From: Enoplosus armatus
Taxonomy: Eukaryota; Chordata; Actinopteri; Centrarchiformes; Enoplosidae
Assembly: GCF_043641665.1 (NCBI RefSeq)
Contig: NC_092182.1
Coordinates: 19,653,241 to 19,717,240 of the forward strand
Length of the DNA stretch: 64,000 nt
Reading direction: 5' to 3'
Within the stretch, counting starts at the first letter, position 1. Every line of letters starts with the position of its first letter. Positions 19,806 through 31,571 of this stretch are shown here, in pieces. The notes beneath the pieces were generated by a model. It ran no database searches. It was not told where the DNA came from and was given only the letters and a program-made list of their open reading frames with translations. A program made the position numbers and the translations under genes.

Positions 19806-22800
19806 ATTACAGTGACGGTTTTACTTTTTGCAGACTGGTGACATGGAGGATACTTTTGATTTATAAAGAGAGTAACAGTAGTCTAAACGAGGACAAAACT
19901 CCATTACTTCACATTTTTTTTATATTACCAAGGTTTACAAGTACTGCTGATCCCACTGGGAATCAACGGTTTCATGCAAGTTTCATCTGCTTGCTTTGTT
20001 TTTCCTCTTTTGGTTGGTTGGTTTGTGTGGATGAGTCCTTCTGGCTACCACAACTCCCCCACATAAAACTGAACACTTCAGTCACTTTCAGTCCACAAGT
20101 TCCCAAAACGACTCAAAAATGGCAGAGAGCCAGAGTAAGCAAAGAGCAGATTAAATAAGATGCACATACCAAGTCATGGAGATATTTTCCTCAGGTGTGG
20201 ACTCCAGTGTAATATGTCCGTATTCGCCTTTTTTTTTCTGGATGGGTAAGTATTATACGTGTGAGGCAACTGTTTGCTAACATGCTAGCCACAAGAACTT
20301 GATAAGATGATATGGTTTATAGAGGCATGTTGCTTTATTCCACCTTGTGGTCAAACATCTTCAAAGTTGAATTCTGAATGACATTTCTTTCACATATTGA
20401 TAAATGTTTTTTTGTCCAAGTAAATGATAAATGCATTATAGCTCGACAGACAAGTGTGCCTGAAACATGTTATATAATGGATTAGAGCACCATATTGATG
20501 AATCATATGAGGACTTTGTGCATGAATGTCCAACCTTCCCGTTCTGTAATTGTCCTTGATGTCTGGTTCAAGTGAGCTTCTTGCCACATGACAAAAGTCA
20601 AAAGACCCCTCACTGTCCATGTATTATCTACAGCATTTACTGCAAGCCCACTCAAGATGAACATTTCTTTACAAGACTGTGTGGTGGAATGAGGCGAGTG
20701 TCTGTACATTATGTTTAGTCTTTTTGAATAGATGATATTTAGGGAGATGGAGCAAGTTTCATTTCTTACAGACGGGCTACATTGAACATGTAACGGATGT
20801 TGAGTGTTGGCGGAGCGGATGCTGCAGCACAACGCTTCCACTATAGTCAATGAAATTGGCAACACCAGGCACGAGAGCAGCGTGTAAGTGGTGCATATGC
20901 GCCGCGGATATCCGCTGTACAAGCGTAAAAATAGGTCAGTCTTCTATTTATATTTTTTACGCGAGGTGTGTCATTTTACATAGAAATGGGTCATAAGTGT
21001 CTATATTTTAAGTAGTCATACTGTATATTGACTACTTTGTATCAACCAGGGCTTCCACTTTGGGGCCTTGATCACCCTGCCGGCATTTATTTTGCCAGTA
21101 CCAGCTGGCGGTTGCTTAGTAACTTCATCTCGTACATGTAGTGTGTAGATGTTAACTTATCCACACTACACAAAACTTGGTGAAAAGGTTGAAGTTTCAC
21201 AGCTTTGTGCTGGGTTCAAAACACAATCCCAAAAGGAAAGCTCACCGTCTTGTTTTGCCTGTGACGCACACAACACTACGCACGCCTTACGTGCGCTGCA
21301 GCCCAAGTAAAACAATCTCTAGTCTGAAAGTAATGTTGTAGAGTAATTGTGCAGTTGAACTAAATGAAACATATAATGAAGGCAGCTGCTTTAGTTGTTT
21401 GTTTTGTCTGACCTTTGTTAATGTCTACGTGGTTTTGGCCTAGGGGTATTTAAAGCTGCTCTTTCCTTCATCAAGTTCTTTGTCTGTGGGCTGAGGGAGC
21501 TGTCTTTGTGTTTTTCTTTGTTCAAGCAATCATAGCTTTGCACAGTAAATGAAGCAGAGTGAAAAACCAGAGCTCTGAATCAAGTTTCTAGGTGGTTGGT
21601 CTTATTGTTGGTGCTCCAAGCCACCCAGATTTTCTATAACCACAATCTAATCAAAGAGTTTTAAAAATCCATTCCAAACAGAGTTTTAAGAAAAAAAGAA
21701 GTGATGGTATTTCAGGAATTTTAAAACACTTCAGGGTTTGCTGATAACTACAATTAAATACTTTAGGGATCATACCTGTGGTCCTCAGGTTTTTAGATTG
21801 TCACATAAACCACCAACAAACATTCCTTTTAGAGATATTTTGGTAACCACACAAAGCTCTGAGAGATTACGATTCTACTAAAAGCTGTACCTACTCTTAG
21901 TTTTGTTGCAGTCAATTAAAGTGTGTACACCTGATTTAGAGCAGTTGTGACTCCTCTATACCTCATTGCACATTGGCAGTGTAGCAGACAATTGATTTGA
22001 AGCTGTCTGTGTTACTACATTTGAGTCTGCCTCTGCAGCATCTCTGTCACTTTAAATAAAGGAGGACATCTCACTAAGGCCTCACTATACTGTTTGATGT
22101 GGAGGACATTAGTGCTGTATAGTCTCTTGACATGCAGCTAGTGTGGGTGCTGTGAAGTGCCTTATTTCACAGCTTTGTGATGCATGAGGTGAAAAAATAC
22201 ATAATGTTTTTTTTTATATATTGCTAACATGCAAAATATGAGCCAGAAAACTATAGAAGTGCTCCTCTCTGCAGTATGATGAGGAAACAAACTCAAACAG
22301 AAATAGAGAACATTTGAGAACATTACTCTTCTTTTACCATAACCAATTACCAGAATAGCTGATATTTGTATTTGTTTATTTCATTTTGTATTATTTTATT
22401 ATGAATTGTATGAATAAAAAACATAAATCTTAAGGAAGAAGAAATATTTTGTACCTGATTTAGTTACAAGCACCAACAACCTACATATGTTACATTATTT
22501 TGATTGTTTAAAACTATAAATATATATCATTTTAATTTAACTATAAAATATTGACTTTCAGTTATTTAAATGGGAGAATGAACTACCTTTTTTTCTGATG
22601 CCATGCTGTGATGATGCTCTAACAATAATGTATTATATTACATGTTGAATATCATTGACTTTGAGGATGAATATTAAAATGGATGTTCTGGTCAGATAAT
22701 AATTAATCTCCCTATTGATACTGAAATTTTAGTGTGTAGGGAAACTGGTCTTCTCTCTTCATCACACCATTTACTTTCTCACTTGTGGCAAACCAGCGAT

Positions 22801-24413
22801 TTCCTCTGCTTTGTGAGGAGAAAAAACGGCAATCTAACTACCGAGTTTACACAGTTGAAAGGTGGCTTGATCCACTCTCATATCTCTTTGTAGATGCCCT
22901 TGAGACCCTATTTCTGTGGCCTTGCACTCTCTAAGGCTCCACCAGAGCTGTTAGATGAAGCCTCCCTCCCAAGAACATCACTCCACCTGAGCTGACATCA
23001 ACCATCATCACATCTACCGTAAATGTTTTAAAGAAATTATCTTGTCACTTAACAGGAGCCCCCTTGAGGCTTCAACCTTTAAACTTTTTAAAAGGAAATA
23101 AAATGCCACATTTAAGAAGATGAAGACAATCATGTTTGATGTCATCATATGCCCCCTCAACAAAAGGGTACTTTTGTTTTGCCCTTCATGCAGCCATGCA
23201 GCAGGAATGAGTCTGCAGATTCTGATCCAGTGCCTGCAACATGGGGTGCATACTAACATTATTTAATCCAGCCATTTAACCAGCACCTTGCAAAGGCTTA
23301 TTCAAGGAGACGTATAGGCCCACACATGTCAAAACTTGTCTTATTGAACATGCAGCACTTCATCAGTGATGCTCACATTTAAGATTTATAGATGAATTAA
23401 TGGTGTAATTGATCTCTCTACTGGGAGGTGTTTCAAGCATAAGCCTCTTTTCCCTTAGGGAGGTGGACTGAGTCTCTCATGCCTCAAGCCATACTGTATA
23501 AGCCTTTATGTAATAGTAGGAAGACACAGATATATCACTGCATGTAGAGGTGTTCTCCCTCTATACTCCACAATTTCTTGCCCCGGATGGATCAATCATC
23601 CCCTAAATGGAGATCGTAATTCAGCTCAGGGTTGACAAAGTACCAAACTCTTCAAGGGCAAGGGTAGAGCTGTCTTATTTTGTTTCTCAAAGTTTGTCTT
23701 CGATGCCGGTGCTTTTTGTCAAATCACTCTTTAAATCATCTTGTTTTGTTTGTTTTGGACTCACTTTCTGGGGTGTTTTTATATGTGTATGTAATGCTCT
23801 TGCTTGACTATTCAAGCTATTATAGTGGCCCTACGGACATGTGCTACCAAACAACAATGACCAATCACTTGAATTGGCGTTCAGTATACAATAACAATGC
23901 CAGATAAACTCCAGTAAATGGTAATAGTACAGTGATAAACAGGCTTGTTGCCAGTTTGATGTGCTCGCCAGCACTTTGTTTTTAACACTTGTGCTAAAAT
24001 TGGACATAAAACAGCATTTGGCACAACAGATGCTGTGAAGATAAAGGAAAAGTCATGTGCAGGGTATGTGGCTCACTTTTGTGTCTCACATGAATGAGCA
24101 TTGTGTTGTCAAAAATCTTCTGTGACTTTGTTAGTAGAAATCTCATCAATGCTGTTACGATTCATTGCTATTCATGAGCAGATGTTATAAGGTCATCTCA
24201 ACAAAAAGGGCTTGAGTGTCTGAAGAGGCTACTTCAACAATGGATTTAAGAGAGCCATGGTCTGCCTGTGCTGCTCTTTTTGATTAGAAATCACATGTGC
24301 CTGCATTAATAAGACGCAGTCTAATCTAGGTATGGTCATTCCAGTGGACATGTCCTTTTTAATTGGAAAATGAAGAGATCCTGTCAAATTAAAATAAATA
24401 GTAATATACTAAA
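19806..24413. other. intergenic stretch, no gene seen
   Basis: No exon with family character. Around 20790-20935 and 21230-21305 the sequence is locally richer in CpG than its surroundings; this may be an old DNA-transposon remnant, but I cannot define its ends. The remainder (22-24.4 kb) is AT-rich with nothing recognisable. Confidence 0.4.
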
Positions 24414-24605
24414 GGGCGGTACAGGAGCCCAGTGGCATTTCTGTGTGGAGTTTACATGTTCTCCCTGTGTCAGTGTGTTTTCTCACACAGTCCACAGACA
24501 TGCAGGTAAATTGGCAACTCTGCTGTGAAGGTGAATGTGAAAATGGATGTCTGCCTACACTGAATGTGTTAGCCCTTTGATAGACTGGACACCTGTCGAG
24601 ACTCA
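24414..24605 (+). mobile_element. tRNA-headed teleost dispersed repeat, plus-strand copy
   Basis: Begins GGGCGGTACAGGAGCCCAGTGG and runs through TTTCTGTGTGGAGTTTACAT, GTTCTCCC, CAGTCCACAGACATGCAGGT and TTAGCCC..GATAGACTGG to ACACCTGTCGAG. Compared with the usual form of the family, the tRNA-like head is largely deleted: it jumps from GTGG straight to CATTTCTGTGTGG. Confidence 0.75.
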
Positions 24606-24705
24606 CACTACAAGGTTGAGTGAAATTGTACCTTTTTGACCAGAAACTTATGACTGGGCTTCACCTCTTCCCACCAATGCATAGCCCCCACCTCCGTCAA
24701 GAAGT

Positions 24706-24983
24706 ATTTATATTCGCTTTCTTGCTGAGAGTTAGATGAGAAGGTCGACATCAATCTGTCTGTAAATATGAAGCTACCGTCAGCAGCCAGTTAGCTTAGT
24801 ACAAAGACTGACGAAGTAACTTCCTGGATGCCTGTTATCACAGTGAGGTTGCCAGGCAACCAGCGGTGCTAACTCCAGCTAACCGCCTGCTGACTGTAGC
24901 TTCATATTTATCCACAGACAGTGATATGAGTGTGGTACCAATCTCCTAATCTTACTCGCGGCCAGCAAGCGAATACAAATATC
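24706..24983. mobile_element. fold-back MITE, copy 2 (long inverted-repeat arms)
   Basis: Left arm about 24706-24797 and right arm about 24876-24983 pair along most of their length (TATTCGCTT..GCTG, GAGAGTTAGAT / inverted GAGTAAGATTAG, AAATATGAAGCTAC, GTCAGCAG..GTTAGCT). The spacer holds CTTCCTGGATGC and GTGAGGTTGCCAGGCAACC. It belongs to the same family as 3610-3830 and 31286-31571. Confidence 0.8.
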
Positions 24984-27714
24984 TCCTAAAATGTCAAACC
25001 ATTGGTTTAAATCATTTGAATTCATCAAGTTTTTATTTGTTAATTACGATAGTCTGAATGCTGTATCAACACCTTCTCTATGCTTCAAGGTCTATAATTC
25101 ATAGTATCTAATCTAATTTATTGCCCTAAAGAAGTCAAACTTAGTGTTGAGTGTAACACCACTGGAATCACCCTGTAAAATGAACACCATGTGCAATGTG
25201 AACCCTCACCAGGTTGCTTAATTACTTAAATTTCTTAAGTGTCGCCCAAATACAGAAGACCCTGCAAAGGAAGTTTTAGGACTTTCCTCCTGTGGACAGC
25301 ACCTTCGACTGTGGGTTGCCATTAGAACGACTGAAATTAGAAAACAAAAATGGAATTATAATGAACATGATGAAGTTTAAAGCCTATATTTGCTATATCT
25401 CAGCTTCTTACTGCGAGTGATCAGAGTTCCTACATGAACACATAGTTATTTCACATCAGAGTTTTCTGTATTTCTTTGTTTCTCTATGCTTCTCTCACTG
25501 TTTCAAGTGGGCGGGACTCGGCTGGAACAAGGTGATGTCACGTACTTCAGTGCACCAATCAGCATTTAGCAACATTTGAATAAGAACATGACGACAGTTG
25601 ACAGTGGATTGCTTGTTCACTGTCAGTCCAATCTGATCAAACCACACCCACACAGTCCTGATAAAGCAGATTCACTTAGAGGTTTTGAGTGTTAAACTCT
25701 TAACGCAGAGATTTGTTTCACTTTGATTCTGGCTTGATTAGTCTTAGATTTAGAAATAGACAAATAGCAAGATTTGAAGCCAAGTTTTCAGGTGCTTTTC
25801 AGGAAATTGTGCATGCCTGCATGTAGGTATTCCGCTTCAAAAGGTGTATGGAAATATTTTTCTATTCACCTCTGACATTTCAGCAATGAAGAGAGGAAGC
25901 AGACATTTAGACTTAGCCTTCATACATTATTAACTGCACGGCAGCAGAGAAGGACGCCCTGGTAGAGAGAAACTGCAGCAGGCCTTTAGATATCAATCCT
26001 CAGAGATGCTTTCATGTCTTTTCTCATTGAGTTGGAGTGGATGGAAGTCTGATATGTTTATGTAGAGTGTGATCCATGAACCAAGTCCATTAATAGTCCA
26101 CTGATTTGACAAGAACCCATCTGCAAAGAATACAGCATAAAGCCTGTTTTTGGCTTCCACAAAGAAAAAAAAATGTAATTATCCTATCCTAAAAACATCA
26201 AAACTAATGCCACTGAATAATCGACATTTATGCACGTCCCATTTCCCCCATCTTTCTTATATTTATGTCAACATTTGGGAGATCTCAAGCCGGGCTGTAT
26301 TCGATTCAAAAGCGATCCACATCTCAGAATGGTACCCAGAACAGAGATATATAACAAATTACAGAATAATTGGATGAGATTCTTTGTTGAAGGTTGCCAA
26401 GCATTACCATGATAATAGAAATGTAATTAGTAATAACAACTAGAAAGTGGAGGCTGTCACTAGGGTTAGCGACATTCTAATTTCCTTTTTTTTTAAGACC
26501 AGCGATTAGCCAATTTGTGGTGTTGTAAGGCTCGGTGCGGCTTTGAATGAGTCTTTATAGCTTTGTCGAATGAAATAATGTGAACCGCCTATCTGGGTAT
26601 TTTTGTACGTGCTGGAATTATGGGTTTATTGAAGCTGTATAATTGCATTTTATTGTTTCTTTCTTTCACCTCTCCCTTCCTCTTGTGGCTCATACCCCAT
26701 TCGCCCTCAGAGGAAAGTCCTTTTTATTTCTATTTTACTTCTGTACAGTAAATTTGATCTCCTTTCATTATGCAAATCAATTTAATTTCAGCTAAAACCT
26801 GGAGAGAGCAAGTGACGGAGACTTGGTGAGAGAGGAAGATGAATTAGAAAAAGATGAAAAGGAAATACAACAAAATGCATTCTGAATGAAGCATTAGATT
26901 CTCCCTGGATCTAATTTCAATAGATTAAACCTTCCATTTTTTTCCACCCGTCCGGCCTTTTTATCCATGAAGCTTTCCAAGTTGATTTAGGTTGACACCT
27001 GTTTTGCCCTAAAACAATTGTACTCCTTGCCCAATGTCGGAGGGTGAGAGACAGATGGAGCTTTAGGATAAACTGTCTCAGTGATTACCCTCTCTGTCTT
27101 GTACAGTAAGTCAACATTATAAATCTCAGCGGAGACAGTGGAGCAGTATCAGCCAACTCTAAAAGCCAATTACTTTCTCAATGACCTGGCTCATGTAATA
27201 TTTACAGCGATATAGTGGCTCCTACTTGCTTCAAGTCTATGAAATTGTGATGTGGAAATAATAAAATTATTATCTTACATTTTCAATATTGCTCTGTGGC
27301 AAATGAGGCTGCTGTGTGACAAGAAATGTTTATACAACAGCACAGAAATGAAACAGGATTTTCTTTTTCAACATTTTATTTCAAATGATTTTTGTCTTCA
27401 AGTTTTATTTTCCCATTTTGTGCATTGAGGATTTTCTGAAAAGATTTTTTTCTTTTTTTGAATTTGCTTTGATGTTCATTGAATGCAGACCACACATGCT
27501 CACCCAGTCTGGCATGTTTACCACTGAAATTTCCTCTAAATTGCTGCTCTTTTCCTTCTTTTCTACACCCTTGACAAATTTAATTACTATTACCAAAGAG
27601 TTCACAATCAAGCAGTTTACTAAGTGAAGGCAACAGGCCAGACCCCATGGTGAGAAGGTTGCAGCTCCTCTCCACATGGAACCATCCGATCGGCGTGTAC
27701 ATGCTTTGATGTGT
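24984..27714. other. intergenic stretch, no gene seen
   Basis: AT-rich with no recognisable exon or repeat boundary. The block at about 26470-26660 is CNE-like in texture (even composition, no low complexity), but nothing specific supports a function. Confidence 0.4.
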
Positions 27715-27860
27715 ATGAGTGTGTGTTTGTGTGTCTGTATGGGGCCAGAGAGATGCTGGGGTGTGTACAAGCTGTCTCAGCTGGCCAGTCCCTGCCCACA
27801 CCAACCAAGTGCCTGCCCCAACACACACACAAATACTCAAAACACACACATACAGACAGC
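27715..27860. repeat. facing GT-rich and CA-rich arms
   Basis: A GT-rich arm (about 27715-27742) and a CA-rich arm (about 27820-27860) sit about 80 bp apart in opposite sense and can pair imperfectly. Several overlapping open frames on both strands are a by-product of this composition. Confidence 0.6.
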
Positions 27861-29559
27861 AAATGCCACTGGCGAGGTTATTACTCAGTCTCATGTGTCT
27901 TAACGATCCCCCTCTCTTCGCTACTTTTTGATCTATCCTCTTCTGTGTATGAAAAATAATGAGGACGTCATTGGCATCAAAAAGGTCAAACGCCATCTGC
28001 ATGAGTGTGGGAGGATTCGTATTTTAGTGCAAAACAAACAAGGTAAGTGCACACTTATAGCTGACATTTGGCACATATTCATTCACCTGTCTGCATCTAA
28101 GGCATCTCCACCAAACACAACAACACCAACACTCCAGTTTCCAAAATCACGATTGAATTCAATCAACCCACGACAACAGAAACCGAATTTTGCTGGAATA
28201 AGATCCACAAATGTGTGTGCATCGCAATTGTACTACAAGATTGCATGAAGTTAGATTGTCTGAGGTCTGCCCGCTGTATCTTTTGATTGTTTTTTTTCCC
28301 AGAGTCACCTAATGCTGGTTAAAAATGCTATTTCGACCTATAAAATGGCGAGTGCTTTGTTGCCTGGACATATTGTACATGAAGTGTGTTTATGGTATTT
28401 GTAGACAAGAACAAATGCTGCCAACTCCTGTTTCTTGGCTTTCACTTGACAAGCGTTTCTGCTCAGGGATTCAACTCATATTTTCAGAGGAAGAATGTTG
28501 TGCTTCCTGATAGAGGTGAGGGGCTCTATAGATCAAAAGTGCACTGTAAATCTTGTTTCAGTGCTATTGTGAGCTTGCTTGACTTACAGTATATACAGCC
28601 TGACAAAGCTTCAGGGTCAGCTGCAGTCTGAGATAAAGAGGAGAAAACAGTAAAAAAACAAGGAGCTGGAAAAACTGCAAACTCATTTCACATGAGATCA
28701 CATTTTCTAAGTCTATAGTACAAGTCTTAGCTGTCTCAATATTTAATTACTCATTTGAGTCTATCAGGAGACTGTAAAAGATTAAAAACACCTGCCACCT
28801 GCTCAGTGGTAGTGCTGCTAACAAGCTTTGAGCCTACCTTACTACAGACATGTTCGGTGGTTGATTCTAGCATGTAATCCATTTACATGCTAGATATATA
28901 ATAATACAAAGGATGATTAAAACATTGGATATTTCATTATTGGTAGAGTGTTATGTGTGCCAATCAATCATAACATTACATTATGACTGAGTCATTATGA
29001 CATGACTCAATTTAAAAGTGGATTATAAAGCGGTTTTAGAATGCAAATATACAGTATGTAGCTTTGTAACAATTGACCACTGAAAAAAGCCGTTATGCAA
29101 GCTGTCAGCAAAATTATCCATCAAGTAATAAATGCTGCCCTCAGAGTGCACATTGTTTGACTGTTAATCTTAAATTTCCATCAGATAATCGCAGACTGCA
29201 GAATTAATAAAGTTGATCTGATGTCCATTTAATCAGCGTAGTTGGTGCTGTTGATGGAAAATACCAGTATGTCAGTATAATTCCAATCAATCCATCCAAT
29301 TCCATCAAAGAATAAAGATGTGTTTGTCAACCAGAAAACATATCATAGTATCCATCTATTGATGGAGGATGATATTCTATTTCACATTCACTGACAGTCT
29401 CAACCAATCACTGTGGACATATTGAGTAATGTCATCATAATGTCAACGGGATCTACTCCACCTCTTCATGCTCATATCCATTTCTTAGTAAAAGTTTTTT
29501 TTTTCTCAACACAACAGGTCTCAAGAGGATACTATTAGTGCCACGTACACATACGCTGC
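27861..29559. other. intergenic stretch, no gene seen
   Basis: Open frames around 27928-28248 and 28325-28631 have no recognisable domain. A donor-like AAGGTAAGTG at about 28040 has no convincing exon attached. Confidence 0.4.
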
Positions 29560-29727
29560 TTCATTTATGTTTACACTCTATAATTTTGCTATCCTGATGG
29601 TCCGTTTATGTTGGTCATTGCCTCAATGCCAAATGCTGTACAGATTGTAAAGCCCTTTGAGACAAATTTGTGGTATTTTTTTTAATTTTTAATTGTGGCT
29701 ATATAAATAAAAATGACTTGACTTACT
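29560..29727 (+). mobile_element. LINE-like 3' end (TTGACTTGACTT tail)
   Basis: GATTGTAAAGCCCTTTGAGA, CAAATTTGTGGTATT, GGCTATATAAATAAAAATG and a terminal GACTTGACTT tail form the familiar 3' end of fish L2/non-LTR elements, inserted in plus orientation. The 5' boundary is unclear; the element is severely 5' truncated. Confidence 0.65.
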
Positions 29728-30427
29728 GTAGAACACCCCAAGTGTGCATTTCTGCGTTAAACAAATATTAAATATTTTTGTAATAACATACGTTTTCAAG
29801 CAGACATTTGAGTCTGAATCAGACCCCTTCATCCTTGCTTTGAATTAACATATAGGCATTGATAAACACATCATTTACATTTTCTCGTAAGTAATTGTTT
29901 CATAAATTGCAGCTCCAGATTTACAATGGGCTTGTCATTTTACATCAATCATAAAAATGCTCAGGATAGTTCAGAATGATGTTTTTGCTTTACCGCCAGT
30001 CCTCGACAACATCTGCGTAATGCCTCACTGTGATGCTGATGTCAACAAAACGATGCAGACTCTGGTGAAAACGAGGGCAGTTTCAACAGCCTACTTTCCC
30101 TCATACAGCTGGCTTTGGCTGACCCAACAGGTAGACCCAAGGGCGTAATTTTCATTTCAACTTTGGTGGAGACATCTGCTTGGAACTGCTCACTAATACT
30201 TCACAAGAGCAGTGAGTTCTTAATGGAATACTATTAATATGCTTAATACACTCCATATACTATATATAACCCATTGGCACTTAACATGACATTCTGACAT
30301 GTGCAGTGAATTGAGGAAGGGGGATGATGGCTGTAATTCTAATTTAGTCATTTTTGGAGGGAAAAAAATCTAATCCATTCTAGCACTGATGACTGATTTT
30401 AAATAAATGTACCAACCTAAATAAATG
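29728..30427. other. intergenic stretch, no gene seen
   Basis: AT-rich; no exon or known repeat recognised. Confidence 0.4.
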
Positions 30428-30474
30428 TGCTGGCAGGATTTGAACCCCCAACTGCTGTGATGCGAAACCTGCTT
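30428..30474 (-). mobile_element. tRNA-like (SINE-head) fragment
   Basis: On the minus strand it reads GCAGTTGGGGGTTCAAATCC then TGCCAGC, which is a T-arm with a B-box-like GGTTCAAATCC. There is no complete cloverleaf and no clear A box, so it is more likely a SINE remnant than a tRNA gene. Confidence 0.35.
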
Positions 30475-30729
30475 TTAACTTGATGAATGACATTATTGGG
30501 GCTTTTGGGGGTACATCAGCCCTCTCACACAGAAAGTCCAAATGAGACCATTAGCTTGATTATGCTCATCAGTTTATCAGAATTTTTTAAGTTCATCAAT
30601 AGTTTGAACGAACATGATGTGTGAACTGCAGAGTCTTTTTCTCTCTGTCATATGTTTGAAAGTGGTGACACTGTCACAAACACTTGACATAGTTATTTGT
30701 TATTTTTTACACTGATAGCAGAGATGATT

Positions 30730-30754
30730 AATATATATATATATATATATATAT
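30730..30754. repeat. (AT)n microsatellite
   Basis: Twelve AT units, uninterrupted. Confidence 0.95.
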
Positions 30755-31285
30755 TGCCACTCATAAAACTCCAGTCTGCAGCCTGCACTCAACTCAAGCC
30801 TGGATGTGGCTAAAGAGTTGTTCATATGACTGTCTTGTTCACAGAGATGAGAGAGTACTGGCAGCACCATGAAAATGATATTTCAGTGAAAGGGTAAATA
30901 CCCTATCGGATGTTGGCTGTCTGAAAATGGCAGCGGTGTTTCCCCACCAGCCCTTAAACAAGATGATACTTTGCCTTGTCCTGGCCTTGACAGTGATGGG
31001 TCCTGCAGAGCCTGCTGCACTCAGCACTTGAGCTCTGGCCAGTGGAATGGAGGATCTAAGAGACACATGGAAGTAACCACTCATTATTTTCTGTTGTTCA
31101 AGGAAAGACTATGAGACTATAGCAGGAATTTTGTCCTTTCAAGTTAAAGGGAAGTGATGCCTCACTATGCATCCAGGTCTGACTGGTGTCTGGAGTATAT
31201 GTCTGACAGCGAATCAGCAACTGAGTTGGGGTAATGGCTCATTCACAAAGTAGTGACTCTGAAGTGATTTGAATTCACTATTTTA

Positions 31286-31571
31286 TGGGGGTTTATGTGC
31301 CGGACTATTTCTTGGCCAGGAGCCATAACTCCCTGGAGTCTCTGCTCTCACCCAAGAAATAGTCTGATACATAAGCAATAGTTCCCTCCAGCCCCGCGTG
31401 TTAATTCGTAAGCTTTAGAGGTGCTGGTAGGCTGATATTGTTACATTTGGACAGAACCACACTAGTTGTTTCCAGTCTTTATGCTAAGCTTTCTTTAATG
31501 GACAGATATGAGAGTGTATCGATCTTCTCATCCAGCCAATGATTTCCGAAACTGTTGAACTATTGCTTTAA
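31286..31571 (-). mobile_element. fold-back MITE, copy 3 (reverse orientation)
   Basis: Read on the minus strand from 31571: TTAAAGCAATAGTTCAACAG, GAGAAGATCGATACACTCTC, ATAAAGACTGGAAACAA and CAGCACCTCTAAAGCTTACG, the same order as copy 1. The other end holds an internal inverted repeat: arm 31293-31315 (TTATGTGCCGGACTATTTCT plus TGG) pairs with 31352-31374, 20 of 23 positions matching. Confidence 0.75.

Noticed and set aside
20503..20922. 139-codon minus-strand open frame
   Set aside because: Cys/Ser/Thr-rich with no domain or conserved motif. It overlaps a CpG-richer patch that looks more like an old transposon remnant.
27580..28002. Overlapping open frames on both strands rich in Cys, Val, His and Thr
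   Set aside because: They are translations of the GT/CA-rich repeat and not independent coding evidence.
28010..28050. Donor-like AAGGTAAGTG after a 27928-28040 open segment
   Set aside because: There is no clear acceptor with coding character upstream, and the translation has no recognisable motif.
30428..30474. Possible tRNA gene
   Set aside because: Only a T-arm-like 3' part is visible, with no matching acceptor, D or anticodon arms; more likely a SINE fragment.
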